Of a stretch of 32,463 nucleotides of DNA, positions 1-9,476 are shown piece after piece. The stretch spans positions 1-32,463 of the forward strand of contig CAMOYN010000004.1 of NCBI GenBank assembly GCA_946630035.1. Reading direction: 5' to 3'. The translations under genes and the position numbers were made by a program. The stretch comes from an uncultured Lachnospiraceae bacterium (lineage in GTDB: Bacteria > Bacillota > Clostridia > Lachnospirales > Lachnospiraceae). Positions within the stretch are counted from its first letter, which is position 1; each line of letters starts with the position of its first letter. The notes beneath the pieces are model-generated. The model was not told where the DNA came from. It ran no database searches and worked only from the letters and a program-made list of their open reading frames with translations.

Positions 1-2
1 TC

Positions 3-47
3 ATCATCTGCGCCGCCTACAACTTCATCGTAGCCTTTATCTTGTAA
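3..47 (+). CDS. 3' end of a truncated CDS (hydrophobic C-terminus ...IICAAYNFIVAFIL*), probably a membrane protein
   Basis: Open frame from the window edge to TAA at 45-47; hydrophobic translation; convergent with the next gene. Confidence 0.45.
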   Translation: MICAAYNFIVAFIL

Positions 48-58
48 AAATCAAGTAG

Positions 59-175
59 AGAGACAGGGGACGGTCCTTTGTCTCCCTATCCCAACAAGAC
101 ACCGGAGACAGGGGTCTGTCCCCTGTCTCCGGCATCTTGTTGGTGTAAGGAGACAAAGGACCGTCCCCTGTCTCT
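59..175. repeat. Nested palindromic element cluster: 27-nt inverted repeat 59-85 / 149-175 enclosing a second palindrome (91-143) with a 27-nt core palindrome 104-130
   Basis: agagacaggggacggtcctttgtctcc (59-85) is the exact reverse complement of 149-175; 104-130 is ggagacaggggtctgtcccctgtctcc. Confidence 0.95.
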
Positions 176-179
176 TTGA

Positions 180-1673
180 TCAAGCCTCTTCCTGTTTCAT
201 GGATTTGCGGAAGGAAGAAATCAGAATATAAAGAATTACAATAATCAGAACGATGCAGATCGGTCGCTTCATCATGGCCATCACGATGTTCAGCGGTGAT
301 TTCTGGATTTTGTAGGCCTGCAGAAGAGATTTCTCTGCCAGTGGACCAAGTATGAATCCGAGTACCAGCGGCACGGCGCTGAAGTTGAAGCGCTCCATGG
401 CATATCCTACGAAGGAGAAGATGAGCATAATGTAAATATCCACCATGTTCTTCCCGGAGGCATACACGCCTGCGACGCAGAGAACAACGATGCCGGCCAC
501 CAGAATATTATCCGGAATTTTCAGGACCACAAGGAAGTATTTTGAGAAGAAATACCCCAGCAGCAGCATCAGGACATTTGCCACAATCAGGCCCACCATC
601 AACGTGTTCATAATATCGCCGTTTTTCTCAAAGAGCTGATAGCCTGGCTGAAGGCCTACGATCAGCAGCGCTCCCATAAAGACTGCCATGGAGGGGGAAC
701 CGGGAATACCCAGTGTCAGCGTCGGAATCATGGCACCGCCTGTTACGCCATTGTTGGCGGATTCCGTACAGGCAATTCCCTGACGGGCACCATTGCCAAA
801 TTCCTCGGGATGTTTCGATCGTTTTTTCCCCTGGTCATATGCAATAAATGTTGCAACATTGCCCGCAGCGCCAGGAATAATTCCGATAACGGTTCCAATC
901 AGTCCGGAGCGGATATAATCCACAGGGTACATAAACAGATCCCTGAAAAGATTATATTTAATTTTTACATCCGTTTTTCCCTGAAGATTTGTCTTTCCAT
1001 GATCTGTCACATTGTGGATGATACGGGCAATAGAGAACACACCGATCATCGTTGGCAGAAGAGTCAGACCGGAACTCAGGCGCAGTACTCCGAACGTATA
1101 TCTCTCGGTTGCCGTAAAGGGGTCGGTTCCTATACATCCCAGGGCCATGCCAAACGCTCCGGAGATGAGGCCTTTCATCATATCTTTCTCACTGAGGGAG
1201 GCAATCAGTGCCAGGCCAAAGAGTGCCAGCAGAAAATTTTCCAGAGAAGCAAATTTCAGGCTGAACTTTGCCAGCACCGGAGCCAGGAAGATGAAAGCAA
1301 GGGCGCTGATCATTCCACCCCAGAATGACGCAACTACGGCTTCATTCAGTGCTTCTCCTCCCCGACCGTTCAGTGTCATTTTATATCCTTCAATGGTCGT
1401 AGCTACTGCGGAAGGTGTTCCCGGTGTATTCAGCAAAATAGCCGTAATAGATCCACCGTATTGCGTACCACAGTAACAGGCTGCCAGGAAAATCAGTGCG
1501 GCGGCAGGTTCCATGGAATAGGTAAAGGGAAGCAACAGCGACATACCAATCGTTGGTCCCAATCCAGGCAAGGCACCGACGATAATGCCTTCCAACGTCG
1601 CCAGCAGAGCCGCCAGCAGAGTCATCGGCTGGAATGCGTGCATAATTGCAGGCAAAATCGTTTCAAATGACAT
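180..1673 (-). CDS. tctA: Tripartite tricarboxylate transporter large permease (TctA family)
   Basis: MSFETILPAIMHAF...LEGIIVGALPGLGPTIGMSLLLPFTY...YGGSITAILLNTPGTPSAVATT is typical TctA; adjacent TctB and TctC. Confidence 0.95.
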   Translation of the reverse strand: MSFETILPAIMHAFQPMTLLAALLATLEGIIVGALPGLGPTIGMSLLLPFTYSMEPAAALIFLAACYCGTQYGGSITAILLNTPGTPSAVATTIEGYKMTLNGRGGEALNEAVVASFWGGMISALAFIFLAPVLAKFSLKFASLENFLLALFGLALIASLSEKDMMKGLISGAFGMALGCIGTDPFTATERYTFGVLRLSSGLTLLPTMIGVFSIARIIHNVTDHGKTNLQGKTDVKIKYNLFRDLFMYPVDYIRSGLIGTVIGIIPGAAGNVATFIAYDQGKKRSKHPEEFGNGARQGIACTESANNGVTGGAMIPTLTLGIPGSPSMAVFMGALLIVGLQPGYQLFEKNGDIMNTLMVGLIVANVLMLLLGYFFSKYFLVVLKIPDNILVAGIVVLCVAGVYASGKNMVDIYIMLIFSFVGYAMERFNFSAVPLVLGFILGPLAEKSLLQAYKIQKSPLNIVMAMMKRPICIVLIIVILYILISSFRKSMKQEEA

Positions 1674-1713
1674 AGTATTTCTCCTCGTATCTCAAGACTT
1701 TATGCCGTACTCC

Positions 1714-2169
1714 TTACAATATTCCTTTCAGAATTCCGGGCGGGAAATTTGTGTGAAGAGTCACAGAAAAAATGATATAGATCACTAAGGTAGTAGCCAC
1801 GGAGACAACCAGATATTTCAGCCACTTTTTCTTTTCTCCAAAACGTAGCTCAAACAGAAAGAAAAAGACGATACTGGAGATTAAAAAACCAACCGGTTTC
1901 ATGACCAGGCAATAGATAGAAACCATGGCGAAGGCATGAATAATTTCTATGGTGTCCTTTTGGGGATAGGCTTTCACTTCGCGAATTGGTCTCTTCTTCA
2001 CCTCCATCATACAGACCCAGATAAACATGGCCGCACTGCACAGCATCCCCAATCCAGATACAAATACCGGCATTATTTTCGCGACGTCACGGAACTGTAT
2101 CGCCGAAACCATCATCAGAGCAAAGAACAGAAATATAATGAAGGCCTGTATTTTGTTCTGTTTGTACAT
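1714..2169 (-). CDS. tctB: Tripartite tricarboxylate transporter small permease (TctB family)
   Basis: Small multi-TM protein between TctA and TctC; conserved operon position. Confidence 0.85.
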   Translation of the reverse strand: MYKQNKIQAFIIFLFFALMMVSAIQFRDVAKIMPVFVSGLGMLCSAAMFIWVCMMEVKKRPIREVKAYPQKDTIEIIHAFAMVSIYCLVMKPVGFLISSIVFFFLFELRFGEKKKWLKYLVVSVATTLVIYIIFSVTLHTNFPPGILKGIL

Positions 2170-2271
2170 AAGATCCTCCTGTTCATATCCATCCGTCTGT
2201 CATCCGAAGATATGCCGACTGCCCTACTCATACAATCGGCATATCCTGACTTAGGAATCATAGGTATCTAT

Positions 2272-3267
2272 TTATTTCGTAGTGAAGCTATTGTAACCTT
2301 CTACGACCTCATCAATAGCTGCCTGGAATGCTTCGCTGTCCATATAATCTACGGCATATCCATAACTTGTCTGGCTGTCCAGATATTCCTGGCTGGAAGT
2401 GATCTGCTGATACATATCATCCATGTAATCTACAATCGCCTGATCCGTTCCTTTCTTTACAAACATGCCTCTGCGCATAACGGCAACAAAGTCAAATCCT
2501 GCTTCTTTGAATGTCTTAATATCAGGATAAGCGGCATCTGGTTCTTCTGCCGCATACCCAAGGCAGGTCCAGTCTTCACCAACATTAGCTGCCACCGTAG
2601 CGCACATGACATCAATATCACCGCTCAATACAGCTGCCTGGTTCTCAGGAGTGGAATCATAATAAACATCGTTGATATCCCAGTTGAATTTATTCATCAA
2701 AGTCTGCAGCATCAGGCCACCATTTCCGGAAGCACCTGTGGCGCCAAAAGAAACCTCACCAGGATGTGCCTGTACATACTCACCCAGCTCTTCCAGAGTC
2801 TGGAAACGTTCTTCTGTCTTCGGAACAAACATAGCCGGATAATCTGTATTTACCTGGGATACCGCCGTCATCTGTTCCCCGATCTGCAGATCGGCCTTTA
2901 CCAGACTGGCTAACAGTTCCGGATCAAAATATTCAAAATCTGCTACCGTGGGAATCGTGCAGGAATATATGCAGGCAGTTGTGCCATCGGCATCCCGGCT
3001 GAAAACATCATTCACCATAATCAGTCCGGATCCCCCGGTAATATTATCTACGACATAATCATTCCCGGTGATTTCCGCCGCAAAACGAGCCAGATCTCTC
3101 ACCATCAGATCCTGGGTACCACCTGCGTTATAACCGCACTCATAGGTAATCGTCCCCTCGGGCCAGGACGCCGGTTTTTCCAATGCTGCACCAGACTCAG
3201 CCAAAACCGATCCGCCGGTGCTCAGCATCATCACGACTGCCATACCTGCTGCTAATCTTTTCTTCAT
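2272..3267 (-). CDS. tctC: Tripartite tricarboxylate transporter substrate-binding protein (TctC/Bug family)
   Basis: Signal peptide MKKRLAAGMAVVMMLSTGGSVLAES; ...ECGYNAGGTQDLMVRDLARFAAEITG...VDNITGGSG pattern of TctC/Bug proteins. Confidence 0.9.
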   Translation of the reverse strand: MKKRLAAGMAVVMMLSTGGSVLAESGAALEKPASWPEGTITYECGYNAGGTQDLMVRDLARFAAEITGNDYVVDNITGGSGLIMVNDVFSRDADGTTACIYSCTIPTVADFEYFDPELLASLVKADLQIGEQMTAVSQVNTDYPAMFVPKTEERFQTLEELGEYVQAHPGEVSFGATGASGNGGLMLQTLMNKFNWDINDVYYDSTPENQAAVLSGDIDVMCATVAANVGEDWTCLGYAAEEPDAAYPDIKTFKEAGFDFVAVMRRGMFVKKGTDQAIVDYMDDMYQQITSSQEYLDSQTSYGYAVDYMDSEAFQAAIDEVVEGYNSFTTK

Positions 3268-3375
3268 GTTCCTTGTCCTCCTTATTTGTTCTCTATTTAA
3301 TTTAATATATATTAGTTTTTTATTATTTAAAAGTGTAATTCCAATTCTTCAATCTGTTCCTGTACTTTACTGTTC

Positions 3376-4359
3376 CTATTTTTTGGCTACTACAACATCT
3401 CTCGGATCTATGGATTCCCCTTTTGAGAATTTCTCGATATTTCCGTAGGCATGTTCTGCACGCGGGAAAACGTTATCAATAACACTGCCCGCATGATGGG
3501 CCGTCAGAACAACATTGCTCAGTGTCAGGAGTGGATCATCAATCTTAACCGGTTCTTCTTCATAGGCATCGATTCCGGCCCCGCGAATTTTACCGTTTCG
3601 AAGTGCATCTACCAGTGCATCGTGATCAATGATAAATCCTCTGGCCGTATTTACAATAATCGATGTAGGCTTCATCAAACCGATCTGGTCCTTTCCGATC
3701 ATGCCCCGAGTTTCCTCTGTCAGGGGAACGTGTACGGAGATCACATCGGCTCTTGCCATCATGTCATTCAGCGGGCAGAACCGGACGCCCAATTCCGCTT
3801 CCTTCTCTGCTGACAGGGGGAAAACATCGTAATACAGAATTTCTGATACACCGAAGCCCTTCAATCGCTGAGCTACCTGCTTTGCAATATTGCCGATGCC
3901 TACCAGTCCGATGACTTTGTTATACAGCATGTAGCACTCTCTGCGCATCTGTTCCTTTGGCCACTCCCCCCGGCGCACCGCTTTGTCAACCTTCGGAAGC
4001 TGCCGATTTACAGCCAGCATCAGCGCAACAGCCATTTCCGATACAGGAACCGAATTCGCTCCGGCGGTAATATAAACCGGAATGTTCAGTTCTTTTGCCG
4101 TTTCTGTGTCAATCTTATCCACACCCACGCCAAATTTCTGGATCATTTTCAACTTTTTTGCCCGGCGAAGCTGATCTCCCGTCACATAAATACTCTGTGT
4201 GATCAGATAATCGGCCTCTTCGATCAGACGGGTATGCTCTTCCACATCCGTTTTACTGGCAGGATAAACTACTTCAAATCCTTCCGGCAAGGCCCGATTT
4301 GCCTCCTCTTTCACTGCCTGTTCCATCACCTGCAGCCAAACAATTTTCTGTTTTTCCAT
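3376..4359 (-). CDS. D-isomer-specific 2-hydroxyacid dehydrogenase (NAD-binding); start placed at MEKQKIVWL
   Basis: GLVGIGNIAKQVAQRLKGFG Rossmann motif, NTARG and TAHHAG catalytic motifs. The ORF-track start at 4419 would overlap the upstream gene; the internal ATG is more likely. Confidence 0.92.
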   Translation of the reverse strand: MEKQKIVWLQVMEQAVKEEANRALPEGFEVVYPASKTDVEEHTRLIEEADYLITQSIYVTGDQLRRAKKLKMIQKFGVGVDKIDTETAKELNIPVYITAGANSVPVSEMAVALMLAVNRQLPKVDKAVRRGEWPKEQMRRECYMLYNKVIGLVGIGNIAKQVAQRLKGFGVSEILYYDVFPLSAEKEAELGVRFCPLNDMMARADVISVHVPLTEETRGMIGKDQIGLMKPTSIIVNTARGFIIDHDALVDALRNGKIRGAGIDAYEEEPVKIDDPLLTLSNVVLTAHHAGSVIDNVFPRAEHAYGNIEKFSKGESIDPRDVVVAKK

Positions 4360-4415
4360 AATTTTTACCTCATCAACTGTCCTATGGCATTTCCGCTCTT
4401 TATCAGGAACCCCTG

Positions 4416-5126
4416 TCAACAGATGCCCTTTTTTTTCAGAATTTCATCTACATCGCCTTTTACCAGCTGACCTGCTTCGATCTCTGCATAGCTGTTCTTT
4501 TCCTTCGCCAGCTTTTTTTCTACGCCATCGATCACCTGGTCTGCACAATCCTTCGGGATGCAGACAATTCCATTATCATCCGCAAGAATAATATCGCCCG
4601 GATTCACAACCACACCCCCACAGGCAATCGGGAAATTACATTCACCCGGGCCAGCCTTTCCACCGCCCTGGGCAACGACTCCCCGTGCAAAAACCGGCAT
4701 TCCGATCTCCCGGATGTCTTCAATGTCCCGTACACTGCCATCCACGATGATCCCCTGAACGCCCAGTTTAAACATCCGGAGCATCATGATTCCTCCACAG
4801 GCAGAAAAGGTAGTGCATCCCTGAGCATCTACAACCAGGATATCGCCCGGTTTTACCAGTCCCAGTGCCTTATGAAGCATAAGGTTATCTCCCAGAGAAA
4901 TCCTCACGGTAACTGCCGGTCCGCAGATCTTGTGTGTCGGCGCCACGGGTTTGATCCCTGCATCCATCGTATACATTTTTTTCATTCCATCCGCACAGTT
5001 GCAGGTAGAATATTCACGAATCTTTTCGATGTCATCCGTGGATGCCCGTTCAATCTCACTGCGATAACGAAAACCAATCACACCCGTATAATCTTTCTTT
5101 ATTTCGCCCATTTTTTTTGTCCTCAC
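4416..5126 (-). CDS. RraA / HMG-CHA aldolase-like family protein
   Basis: VDGSVRDIEDI, CNFPIACGGVVVNPGDIILADDNGIVCIPKD: RraA/class II pyruvate aldolase family motifs. Confidence 0.88.
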   Translation of the reverse strand: MRTKKMGEIKKDYTGVIGFRYRSEIERASTDDIEKIREYSTCNCADGMKKMYTMDAGIKPVAPTHKICGPAVTVRISLGDNLMLHKALGLVKPGDILVVDAQGCTTFSACGGIMMLRMFKLGVQGIIVDGSVRDIEDIREIGMPVFARGVVAQGGGKAGPGECNFPIACGGVVVNPGDIILADDNGIVCIPKDCADQVIDGVEKKLAKEKNSYAEIEAGQLVKGDVDEILKKKGIC

Positions 5127-5187
5127 TCATTACGAACGAATTAATCCCTTGATATTTAATAAGTTTCGATAATTCTGTACTCTTCAT

Positions 5188-6048
5188 TTACTCTGCTATC
5201 AGTTCCAGAGGATTACAGCTCATCATCTGCCGTATATCTTCCTCCTCCACCCCGTTCGCCAGCAGATTCTCACCGAATGTCCTCAGATACTCCTGGGGCT
5301 GTGCGAACCGGATGGCACCGGCATCGGTCGAAAGTACGATGTTATCCTTTCCGAACTCTCCGATCCACTGAACACATTCCCCGATCTGACGTTTGTGGGT
5401 ATATCCTCCAAAAGTTACCGCTGTCAGTTCGATATGAGCTCCCAGAGCCAAGGCAGCTTTTCCTAATTCCAGATCGTACTGCGGGCACCATCCCAGATGT
5501 GTTACCAGGCACTTCACCTGTTCCCTCTGGCAATAGGCTGCCATCGCAAGAATTTCTTCCGGAGACATATGGGAAGTGGCCAGCACAGCATTATGTTCTT
5601 TAATCAGCGAAATGACTTCTTTACAGTCTTCCGTCAATTCTCCCTTCTCATCCAGTACCGTGATCCCTTCGGCCTTTCGTGGATTGTAGTAATACAGCAG
5701 TCCGGATCCTTTTCCAAGTTTCCCTTTCAGTCCGGCATGGAACCGGGACTGAAGTGTCGGCATCCAGACGATTCTCCCCCCTGTTCGCAGACAGGTATCT
5801 ACAGCAGATGGGTTAATGCCCCCAACCGGATAATTGAGTGTAATTCCTCCAACCATCCGGAAGTCCGGCAAAAATTTATTTACATAATAGGCTCTGCTTG
5901 TTGTACTCTCCTGCATACCCTTTACTGCAATACCAACCATTCCGGCCTCTTTACATCTCCGGGCCGTTTCAAAATCATCCGCCAGACGTTCTGTCACATC
6001 CGGAAACGCATGGATGTGCATATCAAAAAGACCTTCCAGTGAAAACAT
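5188..6048 (-). CDS. DUF6282-like amidohydrolase-superfamily protein; start placed at MFSLEGLFDMHIHAFPD
   Basis: DMHIHAFPD metal-binding motif, VTHLGW, LSTDAGA; AGGAGG-type RBS (GATAGGAGGGACTCAGATATG) upstream of the internal ATG at 6048. Confidence 0.75.
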   Translation of the reverse strand: MFSLEGLFDMHIHAFPDVTERLADDFETARRCKEAGMVGIAVKGMQESTTSRAYYVNKFLPDFRMVGGITLNYPVGGINPSAVDTCLRTGGRIVWMPTLQSRFHAGLKGKLGKGSGLLYYYNPRKAEGITVLDEKGELTEDCKEVISLIKEHNAVLATSHMSPEEILAMAAYCQREQVKCLVTHLGWCPQYDLELGKAALALGAHIELTAVTFGGYTHKRQIGECVQWIGEFGKDNIVLSTDAGAIRFAQPQEYLRTFGENLLANGVEEEDIRQMMSCNPLELIAE

Positions 6049-6127
6049 ATCTGAGTCCCTCCTATCTATGGACACATTATACATAGAAACCAGCCACAGT
6101 AAAAACACTTATATTTTTAAATTTTCA

Positions 6128-6173
6128 ACAGTCATTTGACTGTACCTTATATTTATGATACATTGTATATAAG
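6128..6173. promoter_or_regulatory. Candidate operator(s) in the divergent LysR/catabolic-operon intergenic region
   Basis: Perfect dyad ACAGTCA-TT-TGACTGT (6128-6143) and CTTATAT...ATATAAG (6146-6173) between divergent genes. Confidence 0.5.
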
Positions 6174-6211
6174 TTTTCAATAGTAAGTCTCCTTCCAACG
6201 GGAGGTCCGAT

Positions 6212-7159
6212 ATGAATTTCCTGCAGCTCTATTATTTCACGGTTGTTGCTGAAGAGCAGAATGTATCCCATGCGGCACAAAAGCTCTATATTTCTCAGCA
6301 GTCACTCAGCAACCACATCAAGCATCTGGAAGAAGAACTTCAGGTAAAACTGTTCGAACGTACCCCTCGCCTGTCTCTGACATATGCAGGCCAGTGTACA
6401 CTTCGTACGGCCAGAGAAATACTGAAACTCCAGAAACAGTTATACGACACAATCGACGATATTAAAGACGAAAAGATCGGCAGTCTGATCATAGGAACGA
6501 CCCATGTACGCGCCAGGACTTATCTGACAGAAATTATTCCGTCTTTTCTGAATATCTACCCACAGGTTCAGCTGGAGACGGTAGCAGATCGGCGCATGAA
6601 GGTCTGGGAAATGCTCCTGCAGGAAAAACTGGATCTGATTATCCTGAATCAACCACCGGAAAATGCTTTCGTGGAACGGGTTCCTTTAATTGAGGATCCT
6701 TTCTGTGTTGTAATTCCGCATAATCTTATGGTCCGGCATTTCCCGGACAACTACAAACAACTGCTAGATTACTGGAATCATGGCGGAGAATTTCATGCAG
6801 ACCTGCTCACCGGTGTCCCCGTCATAATCCCGAAGGGCACTACCATTTCAGAAAAAGCTCATCTGTATCTCGGAAGAAATCAGATGAGCCCTCATATCGC
6901 TATGCAGATCAATGATGTAGAATCCACTTTTCGTCTCTGTCAAAAAGGCGTTGGCATTACATTTTCCTATGAGCGATACGCCAACACCATGATCCGTAAT
7001 TACTCCGATTCAGAGATGCCGATCCACATCATTCCCATTCCGGATCCGGATATGATCGGAAATGTCATGCTCTGTTTTCTGAAAAACCGGTATCAGACAA
7101 AACTGATGCGTTCCTTTATTCAAATTGCCAAGGACACTATGAGCAGAAAATCCGAATGA
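6212..7159 (+). CDS. LysR family transcriptional regulator
   Basis: MNFLQLYYFTVVAEEQNVSHAAQKLYISQQSLSNHIKHLEEELQVKLFERTPR wHTH; LysR substrate domain. Confidence 0.95.
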   Translation: MNFLQLYYFTVVAEEQNVSHAAQKLYISQQSLSNHIKHLEEELQVKLFERTPRLSLTYAGQCTLRTAREILKLQKQLYDTIDDIKDEKIGSLIIGTTHVRARTYLTEIIPSFLNIYPQVQLETVADRRMKVWEMLLQEKLDLIILNQPPENAFVERVPLIEDPFCVVIPHNLMVRHFPDNYKQLLDYWNHGGEFHADLLTGVPVIIPKGTTISEKAHLYLGRNQMSPHIAMQINDVESTFRLCQKGVGITFSYERYANTMIRNYSDSEMPIHIIPIPDPDMIGNVMLCFLKNRYQTKLMRSFIQIAKDTMSRKSE

Positions 7160-7226
7160 GCATCCGGTATGCTTCTTCTCGGCGGCGGGTGTACGGGAAT
7201 ACTGGTTCGTCCCTATACGCTTGTTT

Positions 7227-7246
7227 AAGAATCACACGTGATTCTT
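7227..7246. repeat. 20-nt palindrome AAGAATCACACGTGATTCTT
   Basis: 9-bp perfect arms; same AAGAA...TTCTT frame as 18874-18893 and 28859-28878. Confidence 0.8.
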
Positions 7247-7273
7247 CTATGTAATACAAAGGAGGTATGAAAA

Positions 7274-9307
7274 ATGACAACAAAACTTTTCTTTCACCGC
7301 ATATTTTCAGCCTGCATCCGCCTGATGCTGGTGCTTATGATCGCGGGAATCTGCCTGATGCCGGAACGCGTTACCGCCGATTCAGGGAAAACCGTGGATC
7401 TGACGCTCGTGGCCTGGGGAGATTCCCTCACCGGGATCGGCGGCAACCAGGGGCACGCCTTTTTGATTATTACCAATAATTCTTCGGAAACACTCAGTTT
7501 CTGTGGCTATCCCATCTATCCCGGAACCTCCATTACGGTTTCGATCTGGCCGGACAGCAACGGCCTCGGCGGCGTTTATATCAACCGGGAGATGTATACC
7601 GGGGCCGATCAGACCTGTACCGCCTGCACGATATCTATTACCCCGGGGCAGCTGGCAGAGATTGCCGCTGCCACACCTGCTGAAAGCTACTACCACGACG
7701 GTCAGAACGATGAAAAAATCGATCTCCATGATGACATATTCCACAACTGCACCACATATTCCGTGATGATGTGGAATAAGGTGGCCGATGAGGATCACCA
7801 GATTGAAGACGATTTCATGGGAATCGATGCGCCTAAGTGGTTATCCAAAAAACTGGCCAATTTCCCCGAATGTAAATATTTCGACTTCCCTAAGGGGCAG
7901 ATCCAACACAAGGATATGTATTACCTGTCATCGGACGGGGAACTGATTCCACGGGAGATTGAAGTACCCAAACTGACGGCTGACCTGGAAGGAGAAACCC
8001 ATGTCCGGATGGTCTGGTATCCGGAATTTGTGGAATTTCTGAACGGGCAGAAAAGTGTAAATGCCTATGGTGTGGTCTATTATAATACCAGTACACCTTC
8101 CGATGTCGTCGAAAAGACAATCGCGGATTCCACCAGTTATACTACGCCTTCTCTGGAACCTGGATACACATACGGTTTCCAGGTCGCTGCAGCTTTTCTT
8201 GCCAAAAATCCGGAACACTCCTTCCGTTCTGAGTATTCAGATCCGGTTACCGTCACGGTTTTCGGTGACCTGAAAGAAGCAGCTGTTACGATCAAAAAAG
8301 AATCTTATTCCTATACAGGCCTCCCCATCTCACCCAAACCGACGGTAGTATTCCGGGGGCGGACATTAACGAAAGACAAAGATTACACGGTTTCCTATAC
8401 CAACAATCAGTTCGCAGGAACCGCCACCATCACACTCTCCGGCATAGGCAATTTTAAAGGAACGGTAACGAAGACCTTTAAGATCACTCCGGTCTGGGGC
8501 CTATCTCCCACCTCGATGACCCTTCTTGAGGGCGACAGCCAGAAGATCGGCGTCACCGTTGCCGGATTCAAGACGAATGCGGAAGCCCAGAATTTTGTCA
8601 AAAAGATCTTATGGACCTCCCGTAATTCCAGGATTGCTTCCGTTGCCGGCGGCAAGGTAACGGCCGGAAAGAAGGGAAGTACCACGATCACAGCCACGGC
8701 GGAGGGCAAATCCAAGACCTGCAAGGTCACCGTAAAGAAGAAAGATTACAAATCCCTGTACAAGGCTTTCCTGGAGAAAGGCACGTACAGGGTGAAATCC
8801 GGGAATTATCCTTATGATCTGACACTTACATCCTATCAGATTCTCGATATCAACCAGGACAAGACACCGGAACTGATCGTAAAATCCAGCGAACCTTCCG
8901 TCGGTCCGGCCTTCGATGAGCACTATGTCTTCACCATCCGGAACAAGAAAGTGGCTTTTTGCGAATCCTACATGAAGAGGGGCGAAGCCTCAATCCAGTA
9001 CAGCAAGAAATACAAAGCCGTGCGAAACAGCGGCTGGACCAACTTCGTCGGCGGCACCTGGTATCACCTGTTCCAGCTGAAGAATAATAAAAAGATCGTA
9101 CAGTATAAGTATGTATGGGAAGGATATGCAGACCAGGAAAATACCAAATACGTCTACTACATCGGCGACAGCGACGCCAAGGCCAAGCAGGTCAGCAAGG
9201 CAAAATATACCGCCTTCTTAAAAAAATACTTCAACAAGAAACTGTTCAAAACCTATAAATTCCTGAAGAATACAGCCCAAAACCGGAACAAAACCTTTGG
9301 GAAATAA
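7274..9307 (+). CDS. Secreted multidomain protein: N-terminal GHAFL...NCTTYS domain (possible permuted NlpC/P60/PPPDE-like), FN3-like and bacterial Ig-like (Big_2) domains, C-terminal Ca/EF-like or unknown domain
   Basis: Signal peptide; TPTSMTLLEGDSQKIGVTV...KILWTSRNSRIASVAGGKVTAGKKGSTTITATAEGKSKTCKVTVKK is Big_2-like; KDYTVSYTNNQFAGTATITLSGIGNFKGTVTKTFKI resembles the gut-bacterial Ig-like repeat. Confidence 0.8.
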   Translation: MTTKLFFHRIFSACIRLMLVLMIAGICLMPERVTADSGKTVDLTLVAWGDSLTGIGGNQGHAFLIITNNSSETLSFCGYPIYPGTSITVSIWPDSNGLGGVYINREMYTGADQTCTACTISITPGQLAEIAAATPAESYYHDGQNDEKIDLHDDIFHNCTTYSVMMWNKVADEDHQIEDDFMGIDAPKWLSKKLANFPECKYFDFPKGQIQHKDMYYLSSDGELIPREIEVPKLTADLEGETHVRMVWYPEFVEFLNGQKSVNAYGVVYYNTSTPSDVVEKTIADSTSYTTPSLEPGYTYGFQVAAAFLAKNPEHSFRSEYSDPVTVTVFGDLKEAAVTIKKESYSYTGLPISPKPTVVFRGRTLTKDKDYTVSYTNNQFAGTATITLSGIGNFKGTVTKTFKITPVWGLSPTSMTLLEGDSQKIGVTVAGFKTNAEAQNFVKKILWTSRNSRIASVAGGKVTAGKKGSTTITATAEGKSKTCKVTVKKKDYKSLYKAFLEKGTYRVKSGNYPYDLTLTSYQILDINQDKTPELIVKSSEPSVGPAFDEHYVFTIRNKKVAFCESYMKRGEASIQYSKKYKAVRNSGWTNFVGGTWYHLFQLKNNKKIVQYKYVWEGYADQENTKYVYYIGDSDAKAKQVSKAKYTAFLKKYFNKKLFKTYKFLKNTAQNRNKTFGK

Positions 9308-9316
9308 GCGACCGGA

Positions 9317-9350
9317 AGCCCCGCGGCAGATTTCTGCCCCGGGGCTTCTC
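9317..9350. terminator. GC-rich hairpin gaagccccgcggcagatttctgccccggggcttc after the secreted protein gene
   Basis: Imperfect palindrome just after stop codon 9307. Confidence 0.5.
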
Positions 9351-9381
9351 CATTAGTCTGCCAACGGGAACAGATCCAGGA

Positions 9382-9408
9382 GGAGACAGGGGACAGACCC
9401 CTGTCTCC
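9382..9408. repeat. Palindromic element, GAGACA-arm class
   Basis: ggagacaggggacagacccctgtctcc is the exact reverse complement of 104-130 (27/27). Confidence 0.95.
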
Positions 9409-9426
9409 CTTGTATCCGCCACCTTG

Positions 9427-9465
9427 AAGGAGAGGCCGCAGCTTGTGCTGCGGCCTCTCCTTTTT
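9427..9465. terminator. Bidirectional rho-independent terminator between convergent genes
   Basis: aaggagaggccgcagc-ttgt-gctgcggcctctcctt followed by T-run; 16-bp perfect stem. Confidence 0.9.
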
Positions 9466-9476
9466 CCGTCTTCTTA

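Noticed and set aside
59-175. Insertion sequence ends or MITE with transposase
   Set aside because: No transposase ORF, no evident target-site duplication; MITE/REP-like origin kept only as a hypothesis.
3376-4419. Start of the 2-hydroxyacid dehydrogenase at 4419
   Set aside because: The first 20 residues (MTGVPDKERKCHRTVDEVKI) overlap the upstream gene and do not resemble the family; MEKQKIVWL at 4359 fits better.
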